This document shows, piece by piece, positions 25,006-33,562 of a stretch of 64,000 bases of DNA. The position numbers were made by a program, and so were the translations under genes. Position 1 is the first letter of the stretch. Each line of letters opens with the position of its first letter. The notes under the pieces were generated by a model. That model was not told the origin of the DNA and searched no databases. It was given only the letters and a program-made list of their open reading frames with translations. This DNA is from Pseudorhodobacter antarcticus (GTDB taxonomy: Bacteria; Pseudomonadota; Alphaproteobacteria; Rhodobacterales; Rhodobacteraceae): the NCBI RefSeq assembly GCF_900110135.1, contig NZ_FOCO01000005.1, positions 62,001-126,000 on the forward strand, given 5' to 3'.

Positions 25006-25917
25006 TTAATGCGCGGGTTTGATGAAAGTGCCGTTGCGCAAATCTGCAATCGCTTGGCGGATTTCGGCGTCGGTGTTCATCACGATGGGGCCGTGCCATG
25101 CCACGGGTTCGCGGATGGGCGCGCCCGAGATGAGGAGGAAGCGCAAGCCGTGATCGCCTGCTTGCACGGTCACCTCTTCGCCCCGGCCAAACTGGACCAG
25201 CGTGCGGTCGCCGGACATGTCGCGGATGTTCACCTCGCGTCCGCGCACTTTTTTTTCCAGCAGCACGCCGCGCGGGCGGCTGGCATCGCGAAAATTGCCT
25301 GCCCCTTCAAACACATAGGCGAAGGCGGATTTGTGCGTGTCGATTTTGAAGGTCTTTTTCACGCCTGCCGGCACGGAAATATCAAGGTATTGCGGGTCGG
25401 CGGCGATACCATCGACCGGGCCGGTCTTGCCCCAGAACGAGCCCACGATCACGCGCACTACGGTGCCGTCATCATCGGTAATTTCGGGGATTTCCTTGCT
25501 TTCCACGTCTTGATAACGCGGTTGGGTCATTTTCAAATGCCCCGGCAGGTTGGCCCAAAGTTGGAACCCGTGCATTTGCCCGGCTTTGTTTCCGTGCGGC
25601 ATTTCTTGGTGCAAAATGCCCGAGCCTGCGGTCATCCATTGCACATCGCCAGCCCCCAGCGCCCCGGTGTTGCCCAAGCTGTCGGCGTGATCGACGGTGC
25701 CTGCTAGCACATAGGTGATGGTTTCGATGCCGCGATGCGGGTGCCACGGAAAGCCGCGCTGGTAGTGGCGCGGGTCATCGTTGCGAAAATCATCGAACAG
25801 CAGGAACGGGTCCATCTGTTCGGGGTTTTGAAAGCCGAAGGCGCGGTGCAGATGGACGCCCGCCCCTTCCATCGTGGGGGTGGCGGCGGTTTCAGAGGTG
25901 ACGGGACGGATGGACAT
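25006..25917 (-). CDS. Pirin-family protein
   Basis: 303 residues with two cupin halves. The metal-binding histidines and glutamate lie in the N-terminal cupin: GFPWHPHRGIETITYVLAG and SGILHQEMP. Typical elements HADSLGNTGALGAGDVQWMTAG are present. Pirins are iron proteins, some of them quercetinases. The role here is unknown. Single gene with its own spacer on each side. Confidence 0.92.
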   Translation of the reverse strand: MSIRPVTSETAATPTMEGAGVHLHRAFGFQNPEQMDPFLLFDDFRNDDPRHYQRGFPWHPHRGIETITYVLAGTVDHADSLGNTGALGAGDVQWMTAGSGILHQEMPHGNKAGQMHGFQLWANLPGHLKMTQPRYQDVESKEIPEITDDDGTVVRVIVGSFWGKTGPVDGIAADPQYLDISVPAGVKKTFKIDTHKSAFAYVFEGAGNFRDASRPRGVLLEKKVRGREVNIRDMSGDRTLVQFGRGEEVTVQAGDHGLRFLLISGAPIREPVAWHGPIVMNTDAEIRQAIADLRNGTFIKPAH

Positions 25918-26079
25918 GCGGTACCTCGCGCTTGATTGGTATGTAAGTTTGGCGGTTTGTGCAGATTAACGCAATTCCCGTGCGCGCGGGGGCTGTGTGC
26001 GCCAGCGCACGCTTGCGGCGGGGGTGCTGGTTCTTTGCCGCGAACCTGATATAGCGGGAAAAACGACTTGGGGGTGGAT

Positions 26080-26592
26080 ATGGTCAAGGATGATAAAACG
26101 GTGTTGGCGCGGTTGGATGCGTCACAGCCGCGCCGGGTGATTGGGGCCGTTGCACAGGTCGGTTTGGCCGCCGTGTTGGTGTCGCTGGCCATATCATTCC
26201 CGCGTGAACAGATGGGGCTGCGGATTATTTTGCTGCTGCTGGGTGGGGTGATGGCCTATGCCGCCCATGCGACGTGGCGCGCGACCGAAATGGGTTTGAC
26301 CTTGACCAAGGACGGGTTGGTGGACGGGCACGGGCGGGTATTGGCCGATCTGGCCAATGTGCGCGAGGTGGCGCGGGGGCCGTTTGCGTTGAAACCATCG
26401 CACGGGTTTTCGTTGTTGTTGTTCAAAGCGCCGGGGTTTGCCTGGGTGCCGGGGTTGTGGTGGCGGGTTGGCACGCGGGTGGGGGTGGGCGGTGTGACCG
26501 CATCCCAGCCCGCGCGGTTTATGGCCGAAACGATTGCGGGCATGGTTGCGGCGCGCGACGCGCCCCCCCGCGATGACGCGGAGGATGCGTAA
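26080..26592 (+). CDS. Small membrane protein of unknown function
   Basis: 170 residues from the ATG at 26080. Two adjacent hydrophobic helices (about residues 25-40 and 48-65, VGLAAVLVSLAISF and IILLLLGGVMAYAAHA) followed by a cytoplasmic domain with LTKDGLVDGHGRVLADLANV, a PH-like beta pattern common in small bacterial membrane proteins. No named family is recognised. It is convergent with the tadE-like gene, 9 bp apart. Confidence 0.65.
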   Translation: MVKDDKTVLARLDASQPRRVIGAVAQVGLAAVLVSLAISFPREQMGLRIILLLLGGVMAYAAHATWRATEMGLTLTKDGLVDGHGRVLADLANVREVARGPFALKPSHGFSLLLFKAPGFAWVPGLWWRVGTRVGVGGVTASQPARFMAETIAGMVAARDAPPRDDAEDA

Positions 26593-26601
26593 GGCCGCGC
26601 G

Positions 26602-27168
26602 TCACGCGTTGCAGTTGTTGGGCAGGTTGATCAAGCACACCTTTGGCACAAAGCGCGGCCGGGTGACGATGAATTCGCCCAAGGTCAAAGCTTGAAGCTG
26701 GTTGAGGGGCGGGGTGTAGGGCACCACCGTTTCCACCAAAACTGCCGCTTCGCCATCCACCATAATGGGCAGCCTGTTGACGTAGCCTGCGATGGTTGCG
26801 GTGGTCAAACGGGGCAGCGCATTGCCGGGGGAGCGTGAAAACAGCACCTCATAGCGGGAGCGCACCCCGCTCCAGACAAAGGAGGTGACGCGGATTTGGG
26901 CGGTTTGGTCACCCGGCAGCATGAAGTTCATCGTGGTGCGCATGCCGGTGATATAGCTTTCGGGCAGGTCGGCGGGCGCGCGCGAAATCATGTCTGAAAT
27001 CGTGTAGCTGGCTTTTTGCACGGTGTTGATGCTGCGATACGCGTCCCAGAACACGAAAAGCATCAAGTAGACGCTGACCAAAAGGGGGACCGCGATGATC
27101 GCCTCTAGGACCACGCTGCCTTTTGTGTCGCGCGCAAAACGGCGCAATGGCGTGCGGATGAATGACAT
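26602..27168 (-). CDS. TadE/TadF-like pseudopilin
   Basis: 188 residues from the ATG at 27168, chosen for the AAGGA spaced 8 bases before it. Charged N-terminus, then a TadE-type processing region KGSVVLEAIIAVPLL, with Gly before the cleavage site and Glu at +5 of the hydrophobic helix. The C-terminal domain is extracytoplasmic with two cysteines near the end (VCLINLPNNCNA). Pseudopilins of this group prime or cap Flp pilus assembly. It follows tadE by 11 bp, last gene of the tadG-tadE-tadF-like unit, about 22 kb from the main tad locus. Confidence 0.78.
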   Translation of the reverse strand: MSFIRTPLRRFARDTKGSVVLEAIIAVPLLVSVYLMLFVFWDAYRSINTVQKASYTISDMISRAPADLPESYITGMRTTMNFMLPGDQTAQIRVTSFVWSGVRSRYEVLFSRSPGNALPRLTTATIAGYVNRLPIMVDGEAAVLVETVVPYTPPLNQLQALTLGEFIVTRPRFVPKVCLINLPNNCNA

Positions 27169-27179
27169 TTGCATGATCC

Positions 27180-27767
27180 TTATGACGGTTCGTTCACATA
27201 GGCGGAAATGGCGATCAGGCGGTATTCGCCATTCAAATCCTCGGACAGACGCGCGCCGATCCCGGTGTAGGGGAACATCGCGTCCTGCAGCACGCAAACG
27301 CGCATGAACATGACCTGTTGGGAAGCGCCCGGATTGTAGTCGAGCGCGGGCATGATATTTTGTTCGCGGTTGTAGCAACTGACCTGATTGGACGGAAACG
27401 CCCAAGTTGCGGTATCGACCGGCATCATTTCCAGCGTGATGCTGGACATGCAATCGCGCAAGATCACACTTTTTTCGCAGATCAACTGTTTGACCAGCAA
27501 GGGTGTGGGGTTCGGGATGCGGCCCAAGCGCAATTCGCGCATGACGCGGTCCACCGATTGTTCCAACAGCACAAAGCGGGTCATCAGCATCGCGGATTCG
27601 AGCGCGGAGGCAAAGATGATCACCAATATTGGCACCACCAGCACGAATTCCAGCGATGCCACGCCTGATTGATCATGCCACCAGCCCGACACCCGCGCGC
27701 GCAATCTGGCGGCCAGCGATGGGTGCCGGGGGTTTGGGGCCCCAAGATTGGGCACGTCATGGGTCAT
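27180..27767 (-). CDS. tadE: TadE-like pseudopilin
   Basis: 195 residues. N-terminal basic region, then the TadE processing/helix motif QSGVASLEFVLVVPILVII (Gly, Glu at +5), and an extracytoplasmic domain with four cysteines (LICEKS, RDCMS, VSCYN, VCVLQD) suited to disulfides. Processed by the same prepilin peptidase as Flp pilins in studied systems. Its ATG overlaps the tadG stop by 4 bp. Confidence 0.82.
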   Translation of the reverse strand: MTHDVPNLGAPNPRHPSLAARLRARVSGWWHDQSGVASLEFVLVVPILVIIFASALESAMLMTRFVLLEQSVDRVMRELRLGRIPNPTPLLVKQLICEKSVILRDCMSSITLEMMPVDTATWAFPSNQVSCYNREQNIMPALDYNPGASQQVMFMRVCVLQDAMFPYTGIGARLSEDLNGEYRLIAISAYVNEPS

Positions 27768-29359
27768 TGGGTCAACCTCAACTGGCTGATGTTATTGGCG
27801 ATGGCGCGAAAGGCGGTGGCGATTTCAAGCCCGTTTGCGTCAAAGTAATGGGCGCTGGAGGTGGCGCAGTTGCGCACTTGGGTGCGGCCGTTGGTTGGTG
27901 CCTCAAACCCGATGCCATAGACAATGACGTTTGCGTTTTTGGCGGCGTTGCAAACTTGCTGCAGGCGCGTGTCTTTGACCGAGTACACCGATTCCATGAA
28001 GGTGTCGCGCCATGTGTTCCAGTTTTGGTTCAACGGAAGGCCGTAGAAATCATAGGAGACGAACGTGACGGACCATGTGGCCCACACCTCGCCCCAAGTG
28101 AGCTGGGTGTATTGGTTTGCCGCGCCGCCGCCATCGCGGTCATTGCGCCAAGCGTTGGAGTTTGGCCACCACCAGTCGTTGGATGTGCCTGCGCGGTCAT
28201 GGAACACCGAGATGCGGCCATTGCTGTTGCGGCGCCAGATGTTGGATAGGGCCGCCGAGTTGTTATAGGGCGGGCGCATTTTGTATTCGGTGGTGTTTTC
28301 ACCATCTGTCATCACGACCAGCACCTTGATCACCTCGCGCGTGGCGGGGTTCAGGGGACGGTCGATAAAGGTTCGGGCGACGCGGTTGGCGGCGACCAAA
28401 TTGCGGATCACACCATTCGCGCTGTTGTCGAGCAAATAGACACCCCATTTCACGCCCACGTCGATGGATGTATTGCCACCCACAGAGAGCGCGTTGATGG
28501 CATTGTGCAATGTGGTGACGTTTTCGGTGAGGGGGGTCACCACGTTGCCAGCTTCGGGGGGGCAGTTGAACAGCATTGAGGCGGGGGTTGTGGTGTAGTT
28601 GTAGGGATCAAAATGCGCGTTGTGGACGCGGCTGGTGGCCGTTGGCAGGCTGGTGGAGTTGAAGGCAGAATCCGGCAATTCGATGCAAGACGATGCGTTG
28701 TGTTGCGGCGTGGTGTTGAAGGAGTTCATCATGGGGCGGCCAATATTGACCTGCGCGTTATAGGGCACGATGGACACCGACATGCGCCCCGGCAGCGAGC
28801 CACCCAAAACGGTGGACACAAATTCGCGGGCCGCAGGGCGCAGGTTGTTGATGCGCGAGCCGTTCATAGAGCCCGAAATATCAAGCACCATCGAGATTTC
28901 CACATCCGAGATGCGCTGTTCGGCCCCTGAGTTGGAGTTGACGTTAAAATCGTCTTGGCCATAGATGCCGCCGGTCATAAAGCCGACGCGCGCACGGGCA
29001 TGGGCGACCACGGAGCGGAAGTTTAGCCCCTGCTGTGCATCGACGCTGGACAGGTATTGGGTCAACCCGGCCTTGGCAAAATAATCCTCGATCACCGCTT
29101 GGGCTGGGCGGTTTTGGTTCATGGCGGCGGCGGCCAGCACCGAACGGTCCAGCGTTTGCTGCACTTCGGCGCGGCGCTGTTCATAGCGCATCACATCCAC
29201 CGCAAAGGCGCCCATCATAAAAATCAGCACGAAAAACACGATGGCCAGAATAAACAGCGCCCCATCCTCGTTCCGCGTAAAGCGGCGGGCAGCGTGGCGC
29301 GCAGCCGCCATGTGGCGGGTGCGGAGGTTTTGTGGCGTTGGCCGATGCATGCCGTTCAT
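27764..29359 (-). CDS. tadG: TadG-like pilus assembly protein with VWA domain
   Basis: 531 residues from the ATG at 29359 (AAGGAC upstream). N-terminal TadG membrane segment (RNEDGALFILAIVFFVLIF, about residues 29-50), then a von Willebrand A domain whose MIDAS begins SMVLDISGSMNGSR, with a second acidic site in VVMTDGENTTEY. The insert is Asn/Trp-rich. TadG anchors the Tad machine in the envelope. The C-terminus (YGIGFEAP, CATSSAHYF) closes the VWA fold. First gene of the tadG-E-F unit. Confidence 0.85.
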   Translation of the reverse strand: MNGMHRPTPQNLRTRHMAAARHAARRFTRNEDGALFILAIVFFVLIFMMGAFAVDVMRYEQRRAEVQQTLDRSVLAAAAMNQNRPAQAVIEDYFAKAGLTQYLSSVDAQQGLNFRSVVAHARARVGFMTGGIYGQDDFNVNSNSGAEQRISDVEISMVLDISGSMNGSRINNLRPAAREFVSTVLGGSLPGRMSVSIVPYNAQVNIGRPMMNSFNTTPQHNASSCIELPDSAFNSTSLPTATSRVHNAHFDPYNYTTTPASMLFNCPPEAGNVVTPLTENVTTLHNAINALSVGGNTSIDVGVKWGVYLLDNSANGVIRNLVAANRVARTFIDRPLNPATREVIKVLVVMTDGENTTEYKMRPPYNNSAALSNIWRRNSNGRISVFHDRAGTSNDWWWPNSNAWRNDRDGGGAANQYTQLTWGEVWATWSVTFVSYDFYGLPLNQNWNTWRDTFMESVYSVKDTRLQQVCNAAKNANVIVYGIGFEAPTNGRTQVRNCATSSAHYFDANGLEIATAFRAIANNISQLRLTQ

Positions 29360-29835
29360 GATGCCGTCCTTTGTTTGGTGCGCCCGAAGAAGGTTTGGCG
29401 GGTATTGACCCGAAATAGTGAGCGCCGGACGCGACACACGTTTTCCCAAGGCCACCTGGCCTGCAAGTTGGGGCGAAAGTGTGGCGATTTTGGTCGAAGA
29501 TTTTGATTTTGTATGCTGTCTGGAAACGCTGGGCGTTTGGTGGCGGCATTGTGTTTGATTGCGCAACAAAGCCGGGCTGTGGGGGCGGGCGTTTTGCAAA
29601 AACCTTATAATTTGGTTAATTGCGGCGGCAAGAAAGCAGGCGGCGAATCGCGGGAAATGGCAGTTTTTCCTGATTGGCGGCGGTTTTCGGGCGTTAAGAT
29701 TCGTCTGGATGGGGCGCGTGGGCGATTGTCCTTATTTGGGGTCTGCGTGCGAATAGAGGTGAAAAATTAAGCAACTCTGGCTATCGTGCCCGGTGTAAGC
29801 CCCACGCGGAGTGTGGGGCAGCAGGGAGAGACGTG
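29360..29835. other. 476-bp divergent spacer between tadG and glutamate dehydrogenase, with CtrA-like box and leader stem-loop
   Basis: No gene is supported; short open frames here lack family similarity. TTAT-N7-TTAA at 29605-29619 (one mismatch from the CtrA consensus) lies about 246 bp from tadG and 217 bp from gdh. A perfect 7-bp stem (GCCCCAC 29799-29805 with GTGGGGC 29813-29819) sits immediately before the GGGAGAG ribosome site of the dehydrogenase and could affect its translation. The region around 29590-29700 is relatively AT-rich. Confidence 0.45.
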
Positions 29836-31266
29836 ATGCAAGTGACCGGTGAGCCGAGCTTTCGGGATTCTGTTGATTTGATGTTCAACCGCGCGACTGC
29901 GCTGATGGACCTAAGCCCGGGGTTGAAGCAGAAAATTCAGGTCTGCAATTCGACCTATACGGTGCGGTTTGGCGTGCGGTTGCGCGGGCAGATTGAGACA
30001 TTTACCGGATACAGGTCCGTTCATTCGGAGCATATGGAGCCGGTTAAGGGTGGTATCCGCTATGCCCTATCGGTGAACCAGAACGAGGTGGAGGCGCTGG
30101 CCGCGCTGATGACGTATAAATGCGCCTTGGTGGAAACGCCGTTTGGCGGGTCCAAGGGGGGCCTTTGCATTGATCCCCGCGCGTGGGAGCCGCATGAGTT
30201 GGAAGCGATCACGCGGCGTTTTGCCTATGAGTTGATCAAGCGCGATTTGATCAACCCCGCGCAAAACGTGCCGGCCCCCGATATGGGCACGGGCGAGCGG
30301 GAAATGGCATGGATTGCTGACCAATATGCGCGGATGAACACGGCCGATATTAACGCCAAGGCCTGTGTGACCGGCAAACCGCCGCATGCGGGCGGTATTC
30401 AGGGCCGGGTGGAGGCGACAGGGCGCGGCGTGCAATATGCGTTGCAGGAATTTTTCCGCCACCCCGAAGATATTGCGCTGGCGGGGCTTTCTGGCAGTTT
30501 GGATGGCAAGCGGGTGATTGTGCAGGGCCTTGGCAATGTGGGCTATCACGCCGCCAAGTTTTTGTCCGAGGAGGATGGCGCGATTGTCACGGCGGTGATT
30601 GAGCATGACGGCGCGATTGTGAACGACAAGGGCATCGCGATTGAGGAGCTGCGCCAGTGGATTAACAAGACCGGGTCGGTCAAGGGGTTTGCAGGCGGTG
30701 ATTATGTGGCCGAAGGGGGTGCGGTGCTGGAAAAGGAGTGTGACATTCTGATTCCGGCGGCGACGGAAGGGGTGATTAACCTGACCAACGCGGCGCGCAT
30801 TCAAGCGCGGATGATTGTGGAGGCGGCGAATGGCCCCGTGACCTTTGGCGCGGATGAGATTTTGCGCAAAAAGGGTGTGGTGATTATTCCCGATATGTAT
30901 GCCAACGCGGGCGGGGTCACGGTGTCCTATTTCGAATGGGTCAAGAACCTGTCGCATATTCGGTTTGGCCGGATGCAGCGGCGCGCCGAGGAAGCGCGGC
31001 ATTTGCTGTTGGTCAATGAAATGGAGCGGTTGTCGGCGGATAAGGGCCTTGGCTGGACCATGTCACCGGGGTTCAAGGACAAGTATTTGCGCGGGGCAGG
31101 CGAGTTGGAGCTGGTGCGGTCGGGGTTGGATGACACGATGCGCACGGCCTATCAGGCAATGCGCGAGGTGTGGCACGGGCGGCCGGATGTCGAGGATTTG
31201 CGGGTGGCGGCGTATATTGTGTCGATCAGCCGGGTGGCGGCGACGTATCAATCCAAGGGTCTGTGA
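29836..31266 (+). CDS. gdhA: Glutamate dehydrogenase family (Glu/Leu/Phe/Val dehydrogenase)
   Basis: 476 residues from the ATG at 29836 (GGGAGAG upstream; the preceding GTG is less likely). Catalytic region KGGIRYALSVNQNEVEALA and the lysine motif PFGGSKGGLCIDP; NAD(P)-binding VIVQGLGNVGYHAAKFL (GLGNVG). It interconverts glutamate with 2-oxoglutarate and ammonia. Length fits the 450-480 residue hexameric class. The cofactor cannot be fixed by eye. It is a single gene with a strong terminator. Confidence 0.9.
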   Translation: MQVTGEPSFRDSVDLMFNRATALMDLSPGLKQKIQVCNSTYTVRFGVRLRGQIETFTGYRSVHSEHMEPVKGGIRYALSVNQNEVEALAALMTYKCALVETPFGGSKGGLCIDPRAWEPHELEAITRRFAYELIKRDLINPAQNVPAPDMGTGEREMAWIADQYARMNTADINAKACVTGKPPHAGGIQGRVEATGRGVQYALQEFFRHPEDIALAGLSGSLDGKRVIVQGLGNVGYHAAKFLSEEDGAIVTAVIEHDGAIVNDKGIAIEELRQWINKTGSVKGFAGGDYVAEGGAVLEKECDILIPAATEGVINLTNAARIQARMIVEAANGPVTFGADEILRKKGVVIIPDMYANAGGVTVSYFEWVKNLSHIRFGRMQRRAEEARHLLLVNEMERLSADKGLGWTMSPGFKDKYLRGAGELELVRSGLDDTMRTAYQAMREVWHGRPDVEDLRVAAYIVSISRVAATYQSKGL

Positions 31267-31294
31267 GGGCCAAGCGCCTGTGATTTGAATTGTG

Positions 31295-31325
31295 AAAGGG
31301 GGCCGGGGTATTCGGCCCCCTTTTT
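31295..31325. terminator. Bidirectional intrinsic terminator between gdhA and msrB
   Basis: GGGGGCCG (31298-31305) pairs with CGGCCCCC (31313-31320), flanked by AAA and TTTTT. It sits between convergent genes and can serve both. Confidence 0.88.
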
Positions 31326-31346
31326 GCGGTTTGGGGTTCGATTTGG

Positions 31347-31832
31347 TTAAGCGGGCGTGAAGGTCATCGCGAGGCCGTTCAGGCAATGACGCTTGCCTGT
31401 GGGTTGCGGGCCATCATTGAAGATGTGGCCAAGGTGGCCACCGCAGCGGCGGCAATGCACCTCGGTCCGGGTGGAAAACAGGGATTTGTCGAGTTTGGTC
31501 GACACGGCGTTTTCCAAGCTGGCGTAAAAGCTGGGCCAGCCGGTGCCGCTGTCGTATTTGGTGTTGGACGGATAGACGGGCAGATCGCAGCCCGCGCAAT
31601 TGTAGGTGCCCGCGCGCGATTCCTGAAGCAGCGGTGAGGTTTCGCCTTTGAGGCTGTTGGAGAAGGGTTTTTCCGTTGCCTCCTGCCGCAGGACCGCGAA
31701 TTGGGCGGGGGTGAGGCGGGATTTCCATTCATCGACGCTGCGCGTGATTTCAAAGGATTGCGCAAAGGCGGGCAGGGTTGTGGCGGCGGTGGCGGCCAGC
31801 GTGGTGGCGAGGAAGTGGCGGCGTGACAGCAT
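31347..31832 (-). CDS. msrB: Peptide-methionine (R)-S-oxide reductase, exported
   Basis: 161 residues. Tat-type signal MLSRRHFLATTLAATAATTLPAFA (twin Arg in SRRHF), so periplasmic. MsrB domain with zinc cysteines CAGC and CRRC, WPSFY and the catalytic Cys in RHCLNGLAM. It reduces methionine-R-sulfoxide in envelope proteins. An MsrA partner is not adjacent. Confidence 0.93.
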   Translation of the reverse strand: MLSRRHFLATTLAATAATTLPAFAQSFEITRSVDEWKSRLTPAQFAVLRQEATEKPFSNSLKGETSPLLQESRAGTYNCAGCDLPVYPSNTKYDSGTGWPSFYASLENAVSTKLDKSLFSTRTEVHCRRCGGHLGHIFNDGPQPTGKRHCLNGLAMTFTPA

Positions 31833-32005
31833 GATATCTCTCCTATGTTATGAGGTATATACGGGCTGTGGGGCGGAAAGTTGCATCACGATTGCGGCAG
31901 GGTTTGGTGAATGGCGTGCGGTTGCGACATGAAAGCGTCGCGGATGGGATTGTGTTTGCGGCCAAACCAGCGTTTTGTTTGCGGGTAAACAGGGGGCCTT
32001 GTGTC

Positions 32006-33256
32006 ATGCGCTATTCCGGGTTGAAGGTGATCACACAAGGGCTGTTTGGCAACAAAGGCTGGGGGCCTGCGTGGCGCAATCCGGCGCCGAAACCCGAATA
32101 TGATGCGATCATCATTGGCGGCGGCGGGCATGGGTTGGCCACGGCGTTTTATTTGGCGAAAAACCATGGGTTGACCAACATCGCGGTGCTGGAAAAAGGG
32201 CATATCGGGTCGGGCAACATCGGGCGCAACACAACGATTGTACGGGCCAATTATGTGCTGCCGGGCAATTCGGAGTTTTACAGCCATTCGTTGAAACTGT
32301 GGGAGCAGATGGAAACGGAGTTGAATTACAACGTGATGCATTCCCAGCGCGGGGTGATTAACCTGTTTCACAGCGACGGGCAGCGCGATGCGGCGGTGCG
32401 GCGCGGCAATGCGATGATTAACCAAGGCGATGATGCGGAATTGCTGGACCGTGAGGGCGTGCGCGCGTTGGTGCCGTATTTGGATTTTGAACAGACGCGG
32501 TTCCCGATTTATGGCGGGTTGCATCATAAGCGGGGGGGGACGGCGCGCCATGATGCGGTGGCGTGGGGCTATGCGCGCGGGGCGGATATGCGCGGGGTGG
32601 ATTTGATCCAGAACTGTGAGGTGACGGGGATTGATATTGAGGGCGGGCGCGTAGTGGGCGTGCAGACCACGCGTGGGGCCATTCGGGCGCGCAAGGTGGG
32701 GATGGTGGTTGCGGGGCGGTCGGGGCAAGTGGCGGCGATGGCGGGGATGCGGCTGCCGATTGAGAGCCATGTCTTGCAAGCCTTTGTGACCGAAGGGTTA
32801 AAGCCGATTATCGACCAAGTGGTGACGTTTGGCATGGGGCATTTTTACATCAGCCAATCGGACAAGGGCGGGTTGGTGTTTGGCGGAGATATTGATTTTT
32901 ACGCGAGCTATGCCAGCCGCGGCAACTTGCCGATGGTGGAGCATGTGATGGAGGCGGGGATGACCCTGATGCCGATGATCGGGCGGGCCAAGGTGTTGCG
33001 CAGCTGGGGCGGGATTATGGATATGACGCCGGACGGCAGCCCGATTATCGACAAGACGCCTGTGGAGGGGCTGTTTGTCGATGCGGGTTGGAATTACGGC
33101 GGGTTCAAGGCCGTGCCTGCATCGGGGTGGTGCATGGCGCATTTGATGGCCACGGGGGAAACCCACGCGGTGGCCAGCAAGTTTCGTTTGGACAGGTTTC
33201 GGACCGGGCATCTTCTGGATGAAGAAGGCACCGGGTCGCAGCATAATTTGCATTAA
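32006..33256 (+). CDS. soxB: Sarcosine oxidase beta subunit
   Basis: 416 residues from the ATG at 32006. FAD-binding DAIIIGGGGHGLATAFYLA, SGNIGRNTTIVRANY, and the GGTARHDAVAWGYARGA stretch that contains the histidine to which FMN is linked in heterotetrameric sarcosine oxidases. The C-terminus has GGIMDMTPDGSPIID and AGWNYGGFKAVPASGW. It oxidises sarcosine at the FAD site. First gene of soxBDAG; soxD follows after 9 bp. Confidence 0.95.
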   Translation: MRYSGLKVITQGLFGNKGWGPAWRNPAPKPEYDAIIIGGGGHGLATAFYLAKNHGLTNIAVLEKGHIGSGNIGRNTTIVRANYVLPGNSEFYSHSLKLWEQMETELNYNVMHSQRGVINLFHSDGQRDAAVRRGNAMINQGDDAELLDREGVRALVPYLDFEQTRFPIYGGLHHKRGGTARHDAVAWGYARGADMRGVDLIQNCEVTGIDIEGGRVVGVQTTRGAIRARKVGMVVAGRSGQVAAMAGMRLPIESHVLQAFVTEGLKPIIDQVVTFGMGHFYISQSDKGGLVFGGDIDFYASYASRGNLPMVEHVMEAGMTLMPMIGRAKVLRSWGGIMDMTPDGSPIIDKTPVEGLFVDAGWNYGGFKAVPASGWCMAHLMATGETHAVASKFRLDRFRTGHLLDEEGTGSQHNLH

Positions 33257-33265
33257 GGGAACATC

Positions 33266-33562
33266 ATGCGCATCACCTGCCCCTTGTGTGGCCCCCGCGA
33301 CCGCCGCGAGTTTTATTATTACGGATCAGAGGATTATCTGACGCAGCCAGAGGTTGGCGATTTGGACGCGGTGGATGCGCAGTTGCATTTGCGCGACAAT
33401 GTGGCCGGGCGGGTGCGCGATGTTTGGTATCATGAGGCGGGCTGTGCATCGTGGTTGGTGGTGACGCGGGACACGGTTTCGCATGCCGTGGAAAAGGTGG
33501 AGCTGGTGGCCAATGTCAAAGGTATTTTGGCCAAGACGAAGCTGAAAGGCGGTGCAGCATGA
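33266..33562 (+). CDS. soxD: Sarcosine oxidase delta subunit
   Basis: 98 residues. Zinc-binding residues: CPLCG (Cys5, Cys8), a His near WYHEAGC and the Cys there. Other landmarks: RDRREFYYYG and NVAGRVRDVWYHEAGCASW. Small structural subunit of the heterotetramer. Stop overlaps soxA start (ATGA). Confidence 0.95.
   Translation: MRITCPLCGPRDRREFYYYGSEDYLTQPEVGDLDAVDAQLHLRDNVAGRVRDVWYHEAGCASWLVVTRDTVSHAVEKVELVANVKGILAKTKLKGGAA

Noticed and set aside
29513-29770. 85-codon frame in the tadG-gdhA spacer
   Set aside because: Lacks motif or clear start signal; region better read as promoter DNA.
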